Shown here: positions 26,365 to 35,943 of the stretch, piece by piece | Layout of the letters: each line of letters opens with the position of its first letter | Position numbering within the stretch: the first letter of the stretch is position 1 | Source of the DNA: Leifsonia sp. SCN 70-46 | GTDB taxonomy: Bacteria; Actinomycetota; Actinomycetes; Actinomycetales; Microbacteriaceae | Assembly (NCBI GenBank): GCA_001725325.1 | Contig: MEFY01000002.1 | Location: 372,001-436,000, forward strand | Length of the DNA stretch: 64,000 nt | Direction: 5' to 3' | Position numbers and translations under genes: made by a program | The notes under the pieces: model-generated | What the model was told of the DNA's origin: nothing | What the model saw: the letters and a program-made list of their open reading frames with translations, nothing else | Database searches by the model: none

Positions 26365-26534
26365 GGAAGGTCTCCTGAAGTGTTCGGTAAGTGGGTACGA
26401 CTCAGCGCCGGGCTCCGCGGGGGAGCCCGGGGGCGGGGCTATCTGCCGCCGGCGGACGAGCCGCCGGAGACCTCCACGAACCGGGAAAACAACTTCACCT
26501 CCCCAGAATAGACTTGGCGCGCGCACGAAGGGGG

Positions 26535-29450
26535 ATGTCCATGGGTGGGTTCGCAGCCTTCCTCTTCGGGCTCAAGGTCCAGCAGCCGCTCGAATACCGG
26601 CGGCTCATGCGTATCCGGCGCGGCATCTACACGAAGGTCGCGCCCCTCTCGGCCGAGATCGTGACGTCGCCCGAGCCCATCCCGTTCGACGAGCTCGACC
26701 GCGGCGCGTTCCGGCCCGTGCGCCCCGGGGCGCGCTGGGGCGGCATCTTCGACTGCGCGTGGCTGCGGATCACGGGCGAGGTGCCCCGGGGCGTCGAGGG
26801 CGCGGTGGTCATGCTCGGCGTGCGCGGCGAGGGGCTCGTGCACTCCCCCGAGGGCGAGCTGCTCGACTCGGTGAGCACGGCGTTCCAGCAGGGCGACCTG
26901 CCCCAGAGCGGCGGCGGCCGCTACCGGCCCGTGCCGCACGTCGACACGTCGGGGCTGAGGGTCGAGTTCTTCGCGGACGTCACGTGGAACGGCTGGATCC
27001 TCTACCAGGTGGGCAGGCCCGTGTACCACGGCGCCTACCTCGCGACGAAGGACGAGGAGGCGTACGCCCTCTTCTACGACTACCTCACGCTGCTCGTGCT
27101 CGCGGGCGCCACCGAGGATGCGGCGCTCGAGGCCGAGCTGAGGGCATCCCTGCGGCGTGCCTACGCCGCCCGCGCCGACGTCGCCGCGGCGCGGGGCATC
27201 CTCGCCGAGCAGCTCTCCCAGCCCTCGACGAGCGAGTTCCTCTACAGCGCCGTGGGCCACGGACACCTCGACATGGCGTGGCTGTGGCCGCTGCGCGAGA
27301 CGCGGCGCAAGGCGGCGCGCACGTACATCCGCGCCGTCAACGCCATGGACGCGCGCCCCGACTACGTCTACGGCACGAGCCAGCCGCAGCAGATGGCGTG
27401 GATGAAGCAGCGCCACCCCGCGCTCTTCGACCGGCTGAAGGCCGCGGTCACGAGGGGCCAGCTCGAGATCCAGGGCTCGTTCTGGGTGGAGCCCGACACG
27501 AACCTGCCGTCGGGCGAGTCCCTCGTGCGGCAGGCGGTCGTCGGCCGCCGGTTCCAGCAGCAGGAGTTCGGGCTCACCGACGACCAGCTGCGGCTGTGCT
27601 GGCTGCCCGACACCTTCGGCTACAGCGGCAACCTCCCGCAGCTGCTGCGCAAGAGCGGCATGGACTGGTTCCAGACCACGAAGCTCTCGTGGAACAAGGT
27701 CAACGACTTCCCCAACCGCACCTTCCACTGGGCGGGCATCGACGGGTCGAGCGTGCTCGTGCACATGCCGCCCGAGGGCGACTACAACAGCCGCGGCGCG
27801 GCCGACAACCTCCTGCTGGGCCTCAAGCGCTACCCCGAGAAGCAGCTCAACACGGCCCTGCTCGTCTACGGCTCCGGCGACGGCGGCGGCGGCCCCACCG
27901 AGATCCACCACGAGGTCACGACGCGCGAGCGCTCGCTGCGCGGCCTCCCCCGCGTCGAGTACTCGACGGCCTCCGACTTCTTCCGCGCCCTCGAGAAGCG
28001 CGACATCGCCCACACCCACCACGGCGAGCTCTACCTCGAGACGCACCAGGGCACGTACACGACGCAGGCGCAGATCAAGCGGCACAACCGGTTGGTCGAG
28101 CGGCTCCTGCACGAGGTCGAGGCGCTCGCGGTCGCCGTGGGCGACGACAGCCGTCCCGTGCTCGAGGAGCACTGGCGCGAGGTGCTGCTCAACCAGTTCC
28201 ACGACATCATCCCGGGGTCGTCGATCGCGCGCGTCAACCGCGAGGCCGTGGAGACCTACGAGCGCATCGAGGTGGCGCTCGAGGAGTACCGCCAGGAGCT
28301 GCTCGCACGGCTGCCGCGGTCGGGCGCCTCGGCCCTCAACCTCACGGCCTTCCCGCGCGACGAGGCGGTCAAGGTCGGGGATGCCTGGTTCCGGGCGTCC
28401 GTCGCGCCCTACTCGTCGGCGGCTCTCGCCGCGGAGCCCGCGCACCCCGAGCTCTCCTCCACGCCCGACTCCATCAGCAACGGGATCCTCACCCTCCGCT
28501 TCGGCCCCTCGGGCGAGATCGTGTCGTGCGTCGACGCCTCCGGCACCGAGCACGCCGCAGACGGCCTCAACCGCATGACCCTCCACAAAGACCCGTACGT
28601 GTGGCCGTTCAACGCGTGGGACATCGCCGTCGACTACACGAAGCGCGCGCCGCGCACGCTGCGCATGGCGCACGAGTCGACGACGGTCGACGGGCCCACG
28701 GTCATCCGCACCCAGACGCACCGCTCGGCGGCCGTGACCCTCACGCAGCGCATCGTGCTCGAGGCCGGCAGCGACGTCGTGCGCTTCGACACCGAGGTCG
28801 ACTGGCACGCGAAGCACAGGATGCTGCGGGCCGAGTTCCGGCCCGCGCGCTACTCCGACACCGTGCGGTGCGAGATCCAGTTCGGCCACATCGAGCGCGT
28901 GACGACCGAGAACGACTCCGTCGAGAAGGCGCAGTTCGAGGTGTGCGCGCACAAGTGGCTGGCCGTCGAGGATGCCGCGGGCGGCTTCGCCCTGCTCAAC
29001 AACGCCAAGTACGGGCACCGGGCCAAGAACGGCCTGCTCTCGATCAACCTGCTGCGCGCGCCCACCTATCCGGACAGGACCGCGGACCGCGGCCACCACT
29101 CGTTCAGCTATGCGTTCACGCCGTTCGCGCCCGGCGACCTCGCCAAGGCGGTGCGGGAGGGCTACCGTCTCAACAACCCCCTCGCCCTCGCGGAGGTCTC
29201 GCTCGAGCCCCTCGCCACGGTCGACGACCCGGGCATCGTGCTCGAGACGATCAAGGTGGGCGAGAACGGCGGGACTGTGCTGCGCCTCTACGAGAGCCTC
29301 GGGCGCGAAACGACCACGGCGCTGCGCACGCGCCTGGCGCACGCGACGGCGCGCGAGACCGACCTGCTCGAGCGGCCGACGGGGGTGGCCGACCTCGCCG
29401 CGCTCGCCTTCACCCCGTTCGAGGTCAAGACGATCCTCCTGGAGGGCTGA
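26535..29450 (+). CDS. Alpha-mannosidase, glycoside hydrolase family 38
   Basis: AVGHGHLDMAWLWPLRETRRKAART, GSFWVEPDTNLPSGESLVRQ, WLPDTFGYSGNLPQLLRKSGM, NQFHDIIPGSSI. Confidence 0.94.
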   Translation: MSMGGFAAFLFGLKVQQPLEYRRLMRIRRGIYTKVAPLSAEIVTSPEPIPFDELDRGAFRPVRPGARWGGIFDCAWLRITGEVPRGVEGAVVMLGVRGEGLVHSPEGELLDSVSTAFQQGDLPQSGGGRYRPVPHVDTSGLRVEFFADVTWNGWILYQVGRPVYHGAYLATKDEEAYALFYDYLTLLVLAGATEDAALEAELRASLRRAYAARADVAAARGILAEQLSQPSTSEFLYSAVGHGHLDMAWLWPLRETRRKAARTYIRAVNAMDARPDYVYGTSQPQQMAWMKQRHPALFDRLKAAVTRGQLEIQGSFWVEPDTNLPSGESLVRQAVVGRRFQQQEFGLTDDQLRLCWLPDTFGYSGNLPQLLRKSGMDWFQTTKLSWNKVNDFPNRTFHWAGIDGSSVLVHMPPEGDYNSRGAADNLLLGLKRYPEKQLNTALLVYGSGDGGGGPTEIHHEVTTRERSLRGLPRVEYSTASDFFRALEKRDIAHTHHGELYLETHQGTYTTQAQIKRHNRLVERLLHEVEALAVAVGDDSRPVLEEHWREVLLNQFHDIIPGSSIARVNREAVETYERIEVALEEYRQELLARLPRSGASALNLTAFPRDEAVKVGDAWFRASVAPYSSAALAAEPAHPELSSTPDSISNGILTLRFGPSGEIVSCVDASGTEHAADGLNRMTLHKDPYVWPFNAWDIAVDYTKRAPRTLRMAHESTTVDGPTVIRTQTHRSAAVTLTQRIVLEAGSDVVRFDTEVDWHAKHRMLRAEFRPARYSDTVRCEIQFGHIERVTTENDSVEKAQFEVCAHKWLAVEDAAGGFALLNNAKYGHRAKNGLLSINLLRAPTYPDRTADRGHHSFSYAFTPFAPGDLAKAVREGYRLNNPLALAEVSLEPLATVDDPGIVLETIKVGENGGTVLRLYESLGRETTTALRTRLAHATARETDLLERPTGVADLAALAFTPFEVKTILLEG

Positions 29451-30775
29451 TGGCCGAACTCACCCTGCGCCGGCAGGCCGTCTCGATCGTCACGGCGGGG
29501 TTCGGCCAGAACTTCGTGCTCACGACCGTCTCGACCTTCCTGCTGCTCTACCTCGTGCAGTACGCCGACATCAGCGTCGCGGGCATCGCCGTCGTCACGG
29601 CGATCATCACCGTCGCGAAGGTCGTCGACGCCGTGCTCGACCCCGTCATGGGCAGCATCATCGACATGACCCGCACGCGCTGGGGCAAGCTGCGGCCGTA
29701 CATCCTGTTCTCCGCGCTGCCCGTCGCCGCCCTCTCGGGCCTCATCTTCACGGTCCCGGATGTCGACGAGCCCCTCAAGCTCGTGTACTTCGCGATCACG
29801 TACCTGCTGTGGGGCCTCGCCTACACCGTGTGCGACGTGCCGTTCTGGGGCCTCATCGGCTCCGCGTTCGTCGACCCGGGCGCGCGCACGCGCGTCATCG
29901 GGTTCGTTCGCGCCTTCGGCGCCATCGCGCTCGGGCTCTCGACCCTCGGCATGCCGTGGGTTGCCAAGGCCCTGAGCTTCGGAAGCCCTGACACCACCGC
30001 GTCCGGCTGGTCGATAGCCGTGTTCCTCACCTCGGTGCTCGGCATGGGCGTGTTCCTGCTCGCGTTCGTGAACGTCCGCGAACGGCAGACGACTGCCAAG
30101 GCGACGGGCCTCACGTTCCGGCAGCTGTTCACGACCCTCGCGCGCAACACGCCCCTGCTCATGGTCATCCTCGGCTCGCTTCTCGGCTTCGGCAGGTTCA
30201 TCGTGCAGGCCGGCGGCGCAGTCTTCGTGGTCATCGCGTACGGCGACGAGGGCACGTTCACGCTCGTGGGGGCCTCGATCATCGGCGGCCTCGTGATCTC
30301 GTCGTTCGCGACGCCCGCGCTGCTGCGCCGTTGGTCGGGGCGCACGCTCATCATCGTGAGCACGCTCGTGGCCGTCGTGCTCTACCTCGGGCTATACGTC
30401 GCGGGGTTCCAGAACCTCGTCGTCATGCTCGTGTTCATCTTCCTCACGGGCCTCACCCTCGGCGTCTTCCTCGTCGCCCAGGCGACGATGATCGCCGACG
30501 CCGTCGACGACGTCGAGCAGCGCCTCGGCGTGCGCAACGACGGCATCTCGTTCGCGACCCTCACCTTCGTCTCGAAGATCATGAACGCGGTCGCGCTGCT
30601 CGTCTTCGGCGTCTTCATCGTCGCCGCGGGCTACGAGAACGGCATCACCGTGACTGACGAGATGCAGGCCACGGTCTTCACGTCGATCACGCTCGTGCCC
30701 GCGATCAGCTGCCTCGTCTCGATAGTGCCGTTCCTGTTCTACCGCCTGGGCGGGCCGCGCGCGGCCGCGGCCTAG
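29450..30775 (+). CDS. GPH-type sugar:cation symporter (MFS)
   Basis: AKVVDAVLDPVMGSIIDMTRTRWGKLRPYILFSALP; TGATG overlap with the mannosidase gene. Confidence 0.88.
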   Translation: MAELTLRRQAVSIVTAGFGQNFVLTTVSTFLLLYLVQYADISVAGIAVVTAIITVAKVVDAVLDPVMGSIIDMTRTRWGKLRPYILFSALPVAALSGLIFTVPDVDEPLKLVYFAITYLLWGLAYTVCDVPFWGLIGSAFVDPGARTRVIGFVRAFGAIALGLSTLGMPWVAKALSFGSPDTTASGWSIAVFLTSVLGMGVFLLAFVNVRERQTTAKATGLTFRQLFTTLARNTPLLMVILGSLLGFGRFIVQAGGAVFVVIAYGDEGTFTLVGASIIGGLVISSFATPALLRRWSGRTLIIVSTLVAVVLYLGLYVAGFQNLVVMLVFIFLTGLTLGVFLVAQATMIADAVDDVEQRLGVRNDGISFATLTFVSKIMNAVALLVFGVFIVAAGYENGITVTDEMQATVFTSITLVPAISCLVSIVPFLFYRLGGPRAAAA

Positions 30776-30806
30776 CGGCGCTCGGGATCGCGGCGGTCTC
30801 GGCAGC

Positions 30807-30866
30807 CGCGCCGGTTCGCACGCGTCGCGCCGTGCCGAAGCAGCGCGATCCGTGCGAACCGGCGCG
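30807..30866. repeat. 16-bp perfect inverted repeat CGCGCCGGTTCGCACG ... CGTGCGAACCGGCGCG with 28-nt loop, between convergent genes
   Basis: Arms 30807-30822 and 30851-30866 read directly. Confidence 0.75.
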
Positions 30867-30871
30867 TGGGC

Positions 30872-31252
30872 CTAGCGCGCGAGCAGGCCCGCCGAGCCGA
30901 GGGCGGTCTCGACAGTGACCTCGATCGCGACGCGCAGCGGGTTGACGCGCGGCTGCCGGTACCGCTGCGCGTAGAGCCCGACCGCGAGGGCGACCGAGTC
31001 GGGGTCGTCGAGGATGCGCGCGCTCCCCGCGAGCGTGAGCCACCGTCCGCCGTCGACCTGCGAGACCGTGGCGCGGGCATCCCGCCGCAGGTTCGCGACC
31101 TTCTGCGACGGCCCGGACGTGATGATGCGCACGAGCCCGTCGCGGTACGTGAAGCCCACGGGCACGACGTGGAACCGCCCGTCGGGACCGAGGGTGGTGA
31201 GGGTCGCGAGGTGCCGCTCGGTCACGAAGTCGAGTCCGTCGGGGGTGAGCAC
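30872..31252 (-). CDS. Pyridoxamine 5'-phosphate oxidase-like (PPOX, probably F420-dependent class) protein
   Basis: FVTERHLATLTTLGPDGRFHVVPVGFTYRDGLVRIITSGPSQKVANLRRDARATVSQVDGGRWLTLAGSA. Confidence 0.85.
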   Translation of the reverse strand: MLTPDGLDFVTERHLATLTTLGPDGRFHVVPVGFTYRDGLVRIITSGPSQKVANLRRDARATVSQVDGGRWLTLAGSARILDDPDSVALAVGLYAQRYRQPRVNPLRVAIEVTVETALGSAGLLAR

Positions 31253-31296
31253 CTCTCGAGCCTACTGCAATCGAATAGTTGCAACTCCGACTCGCG

Positions 31297-31320
31297 ATGT
31301 GCAACTATAAGGTTGCACAT
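31297..31320. promoter_or_regulatory. 24-bp perfect palindrome ATGTGCAAC-TATAAG-GTTGCACAT (ArsR-type operator over a -10)
   Basis: 9-bp arms around TATAAG; a second weaker copy TGCAA-N8-TTGCA lies at 31266-31283. Confidence 0.65.
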
Positions 31321-31332
31321 AAGGAGGACCTC

Positions 31333-31794
31333 ATGGACAACCCGGCATCCGTCGTCGACGAGGCGGCGTTCAGCGTCAGCAGGAGCATCCGCATCGCCGC
31401 GCCCGTCGAGAAGGTGTGGGCGGCGATCACCGAGCCGGAGCACATCTCCGGCTGGTTCGGCCGCACCGTGATCGATGAGTCCGGCGTCGGGAGCATGACC
31501 TGGCCGGGGGGCTACCGCGTGCCCCTGCGGGTCGAGTCGGTCGACGCTCCGCGCTCCGTCTCGTACCGCTGGACCAACGACGACGCGCAGGGCGACCCGC
31601 CCGCCGAGGTCGACCCCCTGCGCTCGACGGTCTTCACGTTCACGCTCGAGGCCGTGCCCGAGGGGACCCTCCTCACCGTGGTCGAGACGGGCTTCGAGAG
31701 CACGTCCGACCCGCTCAAGAACCTCGAGTTCCACCGCCAGGGCTGGAACGACGAGCTCGACAAGCTCGTCGCCCTGTTCGGGGCGGCGGCGTGA
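31333..31794 (+). CDS. SRPBCC/AHSA1 family protein
   Basis: VSRSIRIAAPVEKVWAAITEPEHISGWFG...GWNDELDKLVALF; SD AAGGAGG. Confidence 0.9.
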   Translation: MDNPASVVDEAAFSVSRSIRIAAPVEKVWAAITEPEHISGWFGRTVIDESGVGSMTWPGGYRVPLRVESVDAPRSVSYRWTNDDAQGDPPAEVDPLRSTVFTFTLEAVPEGTLLTVVETGFESTSDPLKNLEFHRQGWNDELDKLVALFGAAA

Positions 31795-32105
31795 CGACCG
31801 CCCTCGTCCCCGTGTTCGCCGCGCTCGGGGATGAGACGCGCTGGAGCATCCTCGCCGCCCTCGGCGACGGCGACGCGTCGGCGTCCGCCCTCGCCGCCCG
31901 CCTACCCGTCACCCGCCAGGCCATCGCGAAGCACCTCGCCGTGCTCGAGGAGGTGGGGCTCGTGGAACCCGTGCGGGTCGGCCGCGAGGTGCGCTTCCGC
32001 GTGCTCGGGTCGCACCTGGCGGAGACGGCACGGCAGCTCGACGCGGTCGGCCGGCAGTGGGAGGCGCGCCTTGCGGCGATCAAGGAGATCGCGGAACACT
32101 TGTAG
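31791..32105 (+). CDS. ArsR family winged-helix transcriptional regulator
   Basis: VFAALGDETRWSILAALGDGDASASALAARLPVTRQAIAKHLAVLEEVGLVEPVRVGREVRFRV; 4-nt overlap with the AHSA1 gene. Confidence 0.9.
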   Translation: MTTALVPVFAALGDETRWSILAALGDGDASASALAARLPVTRQAIAKHLAVLEEVGLVEPVRVGREVRFRVLGSHLAETARQLDAVGRQWEARLAAIKEIAEHL

Positions 32106-32110
32106 CCATC

Positions 32111-32659
32111 ATGGCGGCCAACTCGCGGATCGAGGGCATCGAGCGCGCTACCGGGCGGTCGTGGGCCGACTGGGTGGCGTGGCTCGACGGCATCGGCGCG
32201 GCCGGGCTCGATCACCACGCGATAGCGACGGCGCTGCTCACCGAGCTCGAGGGCATGGTCGACAACCTCGGCTGGTACGCGCAGATGACCGCGGTCGCCT
32301 ACGAGCAGCACATCGGCCGGAGGGTGCCGGGCCAGCAGCCCGACGGCACGTTCCGCCTGAGCGTGAGCAAGGCCACGGCGATGAGGATGCCCGACCTCAT
32401 GTCAGCGTGGACCGCGTTCGCCGCGACCGACCCCGAGGTGCTCGCGCTGCTCGCCGCCGAGCCGCGCGTGAGCGGCACCGAGCGGCGGATCGCCTGGCGG
32501 GCCAAGGGCGCGGACGACACCGTCATCACGGTGATCAGCGAGCCCAAGCCCAGCGGGACCGCGACCCTCGTCGTGCAGCACGGCGGCCTGCCGTCGCCGG
32601 CGGCGAGCGCGGACACGCGCCTCGTGTGGGTCGCCGCGGTGGAGCGTTTCCTCAGCTGA
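32111..32659 (+). CDS. DUF4287-like N-terminal domain hypothetical protein
   Basis: IEGIERATGRSWADWVAWLDGIGAAGLDHHAIATALL; third gene of the ArsR operon. Confidence 0.65.
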   Translation: MAANSRIEGIERATGRSWADWVAWLDGIGAAGLDHHAIATALLTELEGMVDNLGWYAQMTAVAYEQHIGRRVPGQQPDGTFRLSVSKATAMRMPDLMSAWTAFAATDPEVLALLAAEPRVSGTERRIAWRAKGADDTVITVISEPKPSGTATLVVQHGGLPSPAASADTRLVWVAAVERFLS

Positions 32660-33536
32660 GCCCGAGCTCGGCGACGACCCGCGCCACCCGGTCGCGGGCG
32701 GCCGCGCGCAGCGGGAGCAGGGGCCGCGGCATGCTGTCGGGCTTCACGAGGCCGAGCACCTCGGCGATCGTCGCGACCACGCGGAAGCTTCCGCCGAACT
32801 CGGCGAACAGGTCCCACAGCGGCTGGAGGCGGGCGGACTCCTCGGTCGCTGCGGCGGCGTCGCCGGCGAGGGCGGGGCGCGAGATCGCGAGCGCCGCCGC
32901 GGGGATGGTCCCCGCGATGACCGAGTACCACGCGTCGCACCCGGCGTTGAGGCCCGCCGCCGCGGACGCGTCCCCCGAGACGCCGATGGTCACGCGGGAC
33001 GGGATGACGGCGCGGATCTTGGCGACGTGCGCCGCCGCATCCGCGGGAACCCCGGGGATCTTGATCGAGGCGACGTTCGGCAGCTGCGCGATGCGCGCGT
33101 ACAGGTCGAGGCTGAAGGTGAAGTGCGTGGTGCCGGGGTTGTCGTAGACGATGACCGGGAGGTCGACGGCGGCGGCCAGATCCTCGAACAGTCCGAGCAC
33201 GTCGTCGTCGCGCAGCGCCTGGTACGACACGGGGGCGACGAGGATGCCCGCGGCGCCCGCGTCACGGGCATCCTGCGCGAGGGAGATCACATGGCCCGTG
33301 CGCGTCGCGCCGACGCCCGCGAGCACGGGGACCGTGCCCGCATGCGCGAGTGCCAGGCGCAGCACGCGCCGGCGCTCGTCGTGGTCGAGGTAGGCGTACG
33401 AGCCCGTGGAGCCGAGCGCGGTTATCGAGTCGACTCCCGAGACGGCGAGACGCTCGACGATGCCCGCGTAGGCCGACTCGTCGACGCGGTCGTCGTGGAG
33501 GGGGGTCAGGGGGAAGGCGCCGAGTCCGGTGAACAT
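32652..33536 (-). CDS. Dihydrodipicolinate synthase/N-acetylneuraminate lyase family protein
   Basis: GLGAFPLTPLHDDRVDESAY, LGSTGSYAYLDHDERRRVL, VIVYDNPGTTHF, NVASIKIPG. Confidence 0.9.
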   Translation of the reverse strand: MFTGLGAFPLTPLHDDRVDESAYAGIVERLAVSGVDSITALGSTGSYAYLDHDERRRVLRLALAHAGTVPVLAGVGATRTGHVISLAQDARDAGAAGILVAPVSYQALRDDDVLGLFEDLAAAVDLPVIVYDNPGTTHFTFSLDLYARIAQLPNVASIKIPGVPADAAAHVAKIRAVIPSRVTIGVSGDASAAAGLNAGCDAWYSVIAGTIPAAALAISRPALAGDAAAATEESARLQPLWDLFAEFGGSFRVVATIAEVLGLVKPDSMPRPLLPLRAAARDRVARVVAELGLS

Positions 33537-33564
33537 GGTCAGACGATATCCCTAGGCTGGTGCG

Positions 33565-34485
33565 GTGACCACGAACCCCCTCACCGCCGACGGCTCCGTC
33601 GAGCTCGCGACCGTGCTCCGGTCGGGCATCCCCGAGTCGCGGCACCTGGGCGTCGCCGTGCTCGTCGCGGCCGACGGCGCGGTGCTCGAGTCGCACGGCG
33701 AGACGGGCGCGATCGTCTTCCCGCGCTCCGCGCTCAAGCCGCTGCAGGCGCTCGCGATGCTCGAGGCGGGCGCGCCCCTCGAGGGCGACGCCCTCGGCCT
33801 CGCGACCGCGAGCCACGACGGCACGGCGGCCCATGTGGCGGTCGTCGAGGGCATGCTCGCCGCGGCGGGGCTCACCGAGCACGACCTCGGGTGTCCCCGC
33901 GCGTGGCCCGCCGACCCCACGGCGCGCGCCGCGGCTGAGGGTCCGCGCCGCATCACGATGGTGTGCTCGGGCAAGCACGCGGGGTTCCTCACCGCGTCGG
34001 TGAGCTCGGGGGCCACGACCGCCGACTACCTCGAGGCCGGGCATCCTGTGCAGCGCCGCGTCGCCGCCGTCGTCGAGGATCACGCGCACGAGCGCGTCGC
34101 GCACTGGGGCGTCGACGGATGCCTCGCGCCCACGCCCGCGCTCTCGCTGCGCGGGTTCGCACGCGCCTTCGGCTCCGCCACGGGCTCGGCATCCCCCGTG
34201 CGGCAGGCCGTCGTCGCGGCGCCGTGGACCATCGAGGGTCCCGGTGCCATCGACACGACCATCATCGAGCGCACGGGGTTCTTCGTGAAGACGGGCGCCG
34301 AGGGCGTCATCGCCGTCTCGGTGCCCGATGTCGCGACCGTCGCCGTCAAGGTGCTCGACGGGTCGCGCCGCCCCGCCGCATCCGTCGCGCTCACGCTTCT
34401 CTCGCGCGCGGGGCTGCTCGACGAGTCGCTGCGCGCGGAGGTCGAGGCCCTCGTGGGCAGCCCGGGCGTGGAGGTCGCGATCTAG
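33565..34485 (+). CDS. Asparaginase family protein (type II-like, thermolabile/Rhizobium-type fold)
   Basis: VELATVLRSGIPESRHLGVAVLVAADG...FPRSALKPLQALAML...MVCSGKHAGFLTA...DGCLAPTPALSLRGFARAF. Confidence 0.85.
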   Translation: MTTNPLTADGSVELATVLRSGIPESRHLGVAVLVAADGAVLESHGETGAIVFPRSALKPLQALAMLEAGAPLEGDALGLATASHDGTAAHVAVVEGMLAAAGLTEHDLGCPRAWPADPTARAAAEGPRRITMVCSGKHAGFLTASVSSGATTADYLEAGHPVQRRVAAVVEDHAHERVAHWGVDGCLAPTPALSLRGFARAFGSATGSASPVRQAVVAAPWTIEGPGAIDTTIIERTGFFVKTGAEGVIAVSVPDVATVAVKVLDGSRRPAASVALTLLSRAGLLDESLRAEVEALVGSPGVEVAI

Positions 34486-34497
34486 CCGGTCGACGGC

Positions 34498-34527
34498 CCG
34501 CCCGCGCGACCGAGATCGCGCGGGCGG
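34498..34527. terminator. Perfect hairpin CCGCCCGCGCGA-N6-TCGCGCGGGCGG between convergent genes
   Basis: 12-bp arms, 6-nt loop; between the 34485 stop and 34544 stop. Confidence 0.75.
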
Positions 34528-34543
34528 TACCCGGTCGCCCGGG

Positions 34544-35905
34544 CTAGGCGCTGCGGATGAGCTTCTTGTTGACGAACTCGTCGGCACCGAGGTAGCCGAG
34601 CTCACGGCCGATGCCGCTGCGCTTGACCCCGCCGAAGGGCAGCTCGGGGCTGTCGGCGAGCACGAGGTTGACGTAGACCATGCCCGCCTCGATGCGGTCG
34701 GCGACCCGGTCGGCCTGCTCCGCGTCGGTCGTGAACAGGTAGGAGCCGAGGCCGAAGCTCGTGCCGTTCGCGATCGTCACGGCCTCATCCTCGTCCTTGG
34801 CCTTGTAGACGACGGCGACGGGGCCGAAGAACTCCTCGCGGTAGGCGTCCATGTCGGCGGTCACGCCCGTGAGCACGGTCGGCTCGAAGAACGCGCCGTC
34901 GCGGCGTCCCCCCGTCGCGATCGTCGCGCCCTGCGCCACCGCGCGCGTGACCTGCTCCTCGAGGCCCTCAGCAGCGGAGAGCGACGAGAGCGGGCCGAGC
35001 ACGGCGTCGGGGTCCGTGGGGTCGACGGCCTTCACGGCGCCGAGGCCCGCGACGAACTTCTCGAGGAAGGCGTCGTGCAGCTCGTCGGCGACGATGAACC
35101 GCTTGGCGCCGTTGCACGACTGCCCGCTGTTGTCGAGGCGGGCGTCGACGGCGGCCTGCACGGTCGCGTCGAGGTCGTCGGTCGAGAGCACGATGAACGG
35201 GTCGGAGCCGCCCAGCTCGAGCACGACCTTCTTGAGGTTGCGGCCCGCAACCTCGGCCACCGACGCGCCCGCGGCCTCGGAGCCCGTGAGCGAGACGCCC
35301 TGCACGCGCGGGTCGGCGATGATGTCGGCCGCCTGCCCGCTCGAGATGTAGAGGTTGACGTAGGCACCCTCGGGGAAGCCCGCGTCGAGGAAGATCCTCT
35401 CGAGCGCGGCCGCGGACGCCGGGCACTGCGAGGCGTGCTTGAGCAGGATCGTGTTGCCGATGATGAGGTTCGGGCCCGCGAAGCGCGCGACCTGGTAGTA
35501 CGGGAAGTTCCACGGCATGATGCCGAGCAGCGCGCCGAGCGAGCCGCGCCGGATCACCGCGGTGCCGTCGCCCTGGATGGCGAGCGGCTGGTCGCGCATG
35601 ATGTCCTCCGCGCTGTCCGCGTAGTACTCGAGGATGTCCGCGGCGAAGTCCACCTCGCCGAGCGCGCCCTCGCGGATCTTGCCCATCTCCTCGACGATGA
35701 TGTCCGCGAGCTCCTCGCGGCGGTCTCGGTGCAGCTGCGCGGCCTTGCGGAGCAGGTCGGCGCGCTCCTGCACGGTCGTCTTGGTCCCCCACTCGCGGTG
35801 GGCGCGGTCGGCGGCGGCCACGGCCTTCTCGACCTGGGCGGCGTCGAATGTCGGGTAGGTCGCCCCGGTCTCACCGGTGGCGGGGTTGGTGACGGCGTAC
35901 GGCAT
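34544..35905 (-). CDS. NAD(P)-dependent aldehyde dehydrogenase (succinate-semialdehyde dehydrogenase-like)
   Basis: MPWNFPYYQVARFAGPNLIIGNTILLKHASQCP, VLELGGSDPFIVL, NSGQSCNGAKRFIV. Confidence 0.9.
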   Translation of the reverse strand: MPYAVTNPATGETGATYPTFDAAQVEKAVAAADRAHREWGTKTTVQERADLLRKAAQLHRDRREELADIIVEEMGKIREGALGEVDFAADILEYYADSAEDIMRDQPLAIQGDGTAVIRRGSLGALLGIMPWNFPYYQVARFAGPNLIIGNTILLKHASQCPASAAALERIFLDAGFPEGAYVNLYISSGQAADIIADPRVQGVSLTGSEAAGASVAEVAGRNLKKVVLELGGSDPFIVLSTDDLDATVQAAVDARLDNSGQSCNGAKRFIVADELHDAFLEKFVAGLGAVKAVDPTDPDAVLGPLSSLSAAEGLEEQVTRAVAQGATIATGGRRDGAFFEPTVLTGVTADMDAYREEFFGPVAVVYKAKDEDEAVTIANGTSFGLGSYLFTTDAEQADRVADRIEAGMVYVNLVLADSPELPFGGVKRSGIGRELGYLGADEFVNKKLIRSA

Positions 35906-35943
35906 CGAGTCTCCTTCGGCTTGAGTGCCTCTAGTCTTGCACC

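Noticed and set aside
26439-29342. 967-aa antisense ORF opposite the GH38 gene
   Set aside because: Low-complexity Arg/Glu/Val/Ala-rich composition typical of antisense frames in high-GC DNA; mirrors codons of the confident gene.
26258-30775. 1505-aa ORF spanning the mannosidase and transporter
   Set aside because: Its first part is an alternate-frame read-through of the GH38 gene (Arg/Ala-rich, no family motifs); only the last 441 codons (from 29450) are the real GPH transporter.
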